A stretch of 64,000 bases of DNA, from assembly GCA_039177555.1 (NCBI GenBank), contig JBCDFV010000008.1, forward strand, positions 71,469 through 135,468. Direction: 5' to 3'. Each line of letters opens with the position of its first letter. Within the stretch, counting starts at the first letter, position 1. Below, in pieces: positions 61,819-64,000 of the stretch. This DNA is from JANQGH01 sp039177555 (lineage in GTDB: Bacteria; Pseudomonadota; Alphaproteobacteria; DSM-16000; Inquilinaceae). Position numbers and translations under genes: made by a program. The notes below the pieces were generated by a model. It saw only the letters and a list, made by a program, of their open reading frames with translations, did not search any database and had not been told where the DNA came from.

Positions 61819-63174
61819 ATGCCCATCAAGATCCTGATGCCGGCGCTGTCGCCGACCATGACCGAAGGCAATCTGGCCGCCTGGCACAAGAAGGAAGGCG
61901 ACGCCGTCGAGATCGGCGACGTGATCGCCGAGATTGAAACCGACAAGGCGACCATGGAGGTCGAAGCTGTCGACGAGGGCGTGCTGGGCAAGATTGTCGT
62001 GCCCGAGGGCGCTGAAGAGGTACCGGTCAACGCCGTCATTGCCGTGATGCTGGAGGAGGGCGAGGACGCCTCCGCCCTTGACGGCGTTGATGTTGGCGGT
62101 GGGGGCGCGGCGCCGGCCGAAGCACCTGCACCCGAACCGGCCGAAGCGCCGACGGCCCAAACGCCACCACCGCCGGCGGCGCCGCAGCCGGCTGCTCCGG
62201 CGCCAGTCCCGGCGGCAAAGGCAGCCGATGGCGCACGCATCTTCGCCAGCCCGCTGGCGCGACGGATGGCGAGCCAAGAGGGCCTCGATCTCGGCCAGAT
62301 CGCCGGCAGCGGCCCGCACGGCCGGATCGTCAAGAGCGATATTGAGGCCGCGATCGCGTCTGGCACGGGCAAGACACTGGCGGCCGAAGTGGTCGCCCCG
62401 GCGCCCGCACCGGCAGCCGCCAAGCCCGCGCCGGCACCAGCCGCCGCCGGGCCAGACGCCAAGGCTCTAGCGGACGCCTACGGCATTCCGTACACGGAGG
62501 TCAAAAACTCCGGCGTGCGCAAGGTGGTCGCGCGCCGCTTGACGGAATCCAAACAGACGGTGCCGCACTTCTATCTGACGGTGGCCTGCGAACTGGATGC
62601 CTTACTGGCCTTGCGCAAGGATCTGAACGCCAAGGGCGAGGCGTCGGGTGTCAAGCTGTCGGTCAACGATCTGATCATCAAGGCGGCTGCCTTGGCCTTG
62701 CGCCGGGTGCCGGCCGCCAACGCGTCTTGGACCGACGAGGCGATCTTGATGTATGACCGGGTCGACGTATCCGTTGCCGTCGCCACGGACGGCGGCCTGA
62801 TCACCCCGATCGTCAAGGACGCTGACAGGAAGGGCTTGGGCACCATTTCCTCAGAGATGAAGGACCTGGCCGGTCGCGCCCGCGAAGGCAAGCTGAAGCC
62901 GGAGGAATTCCAGGGCGGCACGTTCTCGATTTCCAATCTCGGCATGTACGGGATCAAGGAGTTCGCGGCGATCATCAACCCGCCGCAAGGCTGCATCCTG
63001 GCGATTGGTGCCGGCGCCCAGCAGCCTGTCGTCAAGGACGGCGCGGTCGCGATTGCGACGATGATGAACGCGACCTTGTCGGTCGATCACCGGGTCGTTG
63101 ACGGCGCGGTGGGCGCGGAGTATCTGGCGGCCTTCAAAACGCTGATCGAGGACCCCATCTCGATGATGCTGTAA
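61819..63174 (+). CDS. pdhC: Pyruvate dehydrogenase E2, dihydrolipoamide acetyltransferase
   Basis: Core of the complex, 451 residues: one lipoyl domain (Lys43, ETDKATMEVE), an Ala/Pro linker, the peripheral subunit-binding domain (IFASPLARRMASQEGLDL, about residues 136-170), a second linker and the acetyltransferase domain with H424-R-V-V-D428-G. Its first 80 residues are nearly the same as in PdhB, evidence of duplication. A 21-base gap and a ribosome site (GGAGGGG) precede it. Confidence 0.96.
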   Translation: MPIKILMPALSPTMTEGNLAAWHKKEGDAVEIGDVIAEIETDKATMEVEAVDEGVLGKIVVPEGAEEVPVNAVIAVMLEEGEDASALDGVDVGGGGAAPAEAPAPEPAEAPTAQTPPPPAAPQPAAPAPVPAAKAADGARIFASPLARRMASQEGLDLGQIAGSGPHGRIVKSDIEAAIASGTGKTLAAEVVAPAPAPAAAKPAPAPAAAGPDAKALADAYGIPYTEVKNSGVRKVVARRLTESKQTVPHFYLTVACELDALLALRKDLNAKGEASGVKLSVNDLIIKAAALALRRVPAANASWTDEAILMYDRVDVSVAVATDGGLITPIVKDADRKGLGTISSEMKDLAGRAREGKLKPEEFQGGTFSISNLGMYGIKEFAAIINPPQGCILAIGAGAQQPVVKDGAVAIATMMNATLSVDHRVVDGAVGAEYLAAFKTLIEDPISMML

Positions 63175-63186
63175 GGAGCCTACCCC

Positions 63187-63549
63187 TTGGAAAAGGTCTC
63201 CATCGCCGACAAGCTCGCCCTGATCGACAAGCCCTGGTCGCCGAAGATCGTCGGCGAAGTCAACGACTTCGAGGTCAAGCTGGCCTGGCTTGAGGGCGAC
63301 TTCATCTGGCACAGCCACGCCGACGAGGACGAGTTGTTCCTCGTCGTCGAGGGCACGTTGCGCATGGAGTTTCGCGATCGGCAGGTGATCGTCGAAAAGG
63401 GCGAATTCATCGTCGTGCCCCACGGCGTGGAACACCGGCCGCATGCGGACGGACGTTGCGGCGTCTTGTTGTTTGAGCGGAAGGGTCTGCTGAACACGGG
63501 CGACGGCCCGTCCAGCGAGCTCACCGTCGAGAATCCCGAAAGGATCTAG
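63187..63549 (+). CDS. Small cupin protein in the pdh operon
   Basis: Cupin of 120 residues, started by TTG eight bases after AAGGAG. Metal ligands of motif 1 are H42, H44 and E49 (GDFIWHSHADEDELFLVVEG) and motif 2 contains VPHGVEHRP. It is almost wholly one barrel with no extra domain. It lies 12 bases after pdhC and four before lpd, so it is part of the pdh transcript. No role in pyruvate metabolism is known for this type; function unknown. Confidence 0.82.
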   Translation: MEKVSIADKLALIDKPWSPKIVGEVNDFEVKLAWLEGDFIWHSHADEDELFLVVEGTLRMEFRDRQVIVEKGEFIVVPHGVEHRPHADGRCGVLLFERKGLLNTGDGPSSELTVENPERI

Positions 63550-63553
63550 TCTG

Positions 63554-64000
63554 ATGGCCGACACAAAGTTCGACCTGATCGTCATCGGCTCCGGCCCCGG
63601 CGGCTACGTCGCGGCCATCCGCGCCAGCCAGCTCGGTATGAAGACGGCAATCGTCGAGGACGAGCATCTTGGCGGCATTTGCCTGAACTGGGGCTGCATC
63701 CCGACCAAGGCGCTGCTGCGCTCGTCGGAGATCTACACCCTGCTACACCATCTCGACCAGTTCGGCTTTTCGGCCAAGGACATCAGCTTCGATGTCGACA
63801 AGGTGGTCAAGCGCAGCCGTCAGGTCGCGGGACAGCTATCCGGCGGCGTCAAGATGCTGATGAAGAAGAACAAGATCGCGGTGTTCGATGGCCATGGCCG
63901 CTTGGCCGGCGGTGGCAAGGTCGCAGTCCAGGGCAAGGACGGTAAAACGCAGACCTTGGAGGCCAAGAATATCATCGTCGCTACCGGAGCCAGGGCGCGT
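63554..64000 (+). CDS. lpd: Dihydrolipoyl dehydrogenase (partial, runs off the window)
   Basis: First 149 codons of the FAD-dependent E3 subunit that reoxidises lipoamide. The FAD motif VIGSGPGGYVAAIRASQLG (about residues 11-29) and the redox-active disulfide GGICLNWGCIPTKAL (near residues 43-57) are complete; the second glycine motif starts near IIVATGARAR at the edge. It begins four bases after the cupin stop. The frame is open to the last base. Confidence 0.96.
   Translation, partial: MADTKFDLIVIGSGPGGYVAAIRASQLGMKTAIVEDEHLGGICLNWGCIPTKALLRSSEIYTLLHHLDQFGFSAKDISFDVDKVVKRSRQVAGQLSGGVKMLMKKNKIAVFDGHGRLAGGGKVAVQGKDGKTQTLEAKNIIVATGARAR

Noticed and set aside
60400..62060. Near-identical lipoyl domains of pdhB and pdhC as a possible assembly duplication
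   Set aside because: The copies differ at many codons and each is fused to a different complete enzyme domain, which is the normal alphaproteobacterial arrangement.
60256..62319. Minus-strand open frame of 687 codons opposite pdhA-pdhC
   Set aside because: Shadow of the pdh genes with Gly/Arg-rich runs; no ribosome site or family motif.

Overview
The window is high-GC bacterial DNA with dense, mostly well-biased coding. Everything recognisable points to an alphaproteobacterium, most likely in the broad Rhodospirillales. The reasons are the conserved blocks dnaE / rpsB-tsf-pyrH-frr-uppS-cdsA-dxr-rseP-bamA-skp-lpxD-fabZ, gltA-gltX-comEC-lexA-moeA-moaC-trpCDGE-ppiD and tpiA-secG-pyrG-kdsA...eno-ftsB-pdhABC-lpd. 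A pyruvate dehydrogenase E1 beta subunit with its own lipoyl domain, and an alphaproteobacterial GTTC-N7-GTTC SOS box in front of lexA, agree with this. No rRNA, tRNA, CRISPR array, insertion sequence or prophage was seen.

Region 1 (1-18.7 kb) is variable, accessory-type DNA. It holds an ABC transporter set (binding protein and two permeases, no ATPase), an EamA-type exporter, a small secreted PepSY protein and a DUF1045 2H-phosphoesterase-like gene. These are followed by the cbpA-cbpM chaperone/modulator pair, the 5-oxoprolinase genes (pxpBC divergent from pxpA), a 1148-residue secreted protein built from nine PPC-type repeats, and an orphan thiamine-diphosphate enzyme. A cupin, a D-2-hydroxyacid dehydrogenase and an autotransporter-like outer-membrane barrel protein complete it.

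Region 2 (19-34.4 kb) is a long plus-strand core run. It goes from replication (dnaE) through translation (rpsB, tsf, frr), UMP kinase, isoprenoid and phospholipid precursors (uppS, cdsA, dxr), envelope proteolysis (rseP) and outer-membrane assembly (bamA, skp) to lipid A/fatty acid steps (lpxD, fabZ). The lpxA-lpxI-lpxB genes that normally follow fabZ are missing here; gltA comes next on the other strand.

Region 3 (34.4-48.2 kb) is mainly minus strand: citrate synthase, glutamyl-tRNA synthetase, SOS repressor, molybdenum cofactor genes, tryptophan biosynthesis and the PpiD chaperone. comEC runs the other way. A 69-base segment of trpC is only about 29% GC.

Region 4 (48.3-64 kb) is plus-strand central metabolism: tpiA, secG, pyrG, kdsA, eno, ftsB, pdhA, pdhB, pdhC and the start of lpd. 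A block of about 4.4 kb lies between kdsA and eno (DinB-like protein, lipid kinase, alkaline phosphatase, a ParD/ParE-type toxin-antitoxin pair) and looks like an insertion into an otherwise conserved order. A small cupin gene lies inside the pdh operon, and an alpha/beta hydrolase with Ala at the nucleophile position follows eno.

No clearly new multi-gene system was found. The strongest unexplained signals are the mutually exclusive stem-loops over the start codon of the DUF1045 gene, the low-GC patch in trpC, the loss of lpxA-I-B from its usual site, the two GTCGAC palindromes 20 bases apart in front of the toxin-antitoxin genes, and the cupin in the pdh operon. All family assignments were made by reading motifs and gene order; no database search was run.
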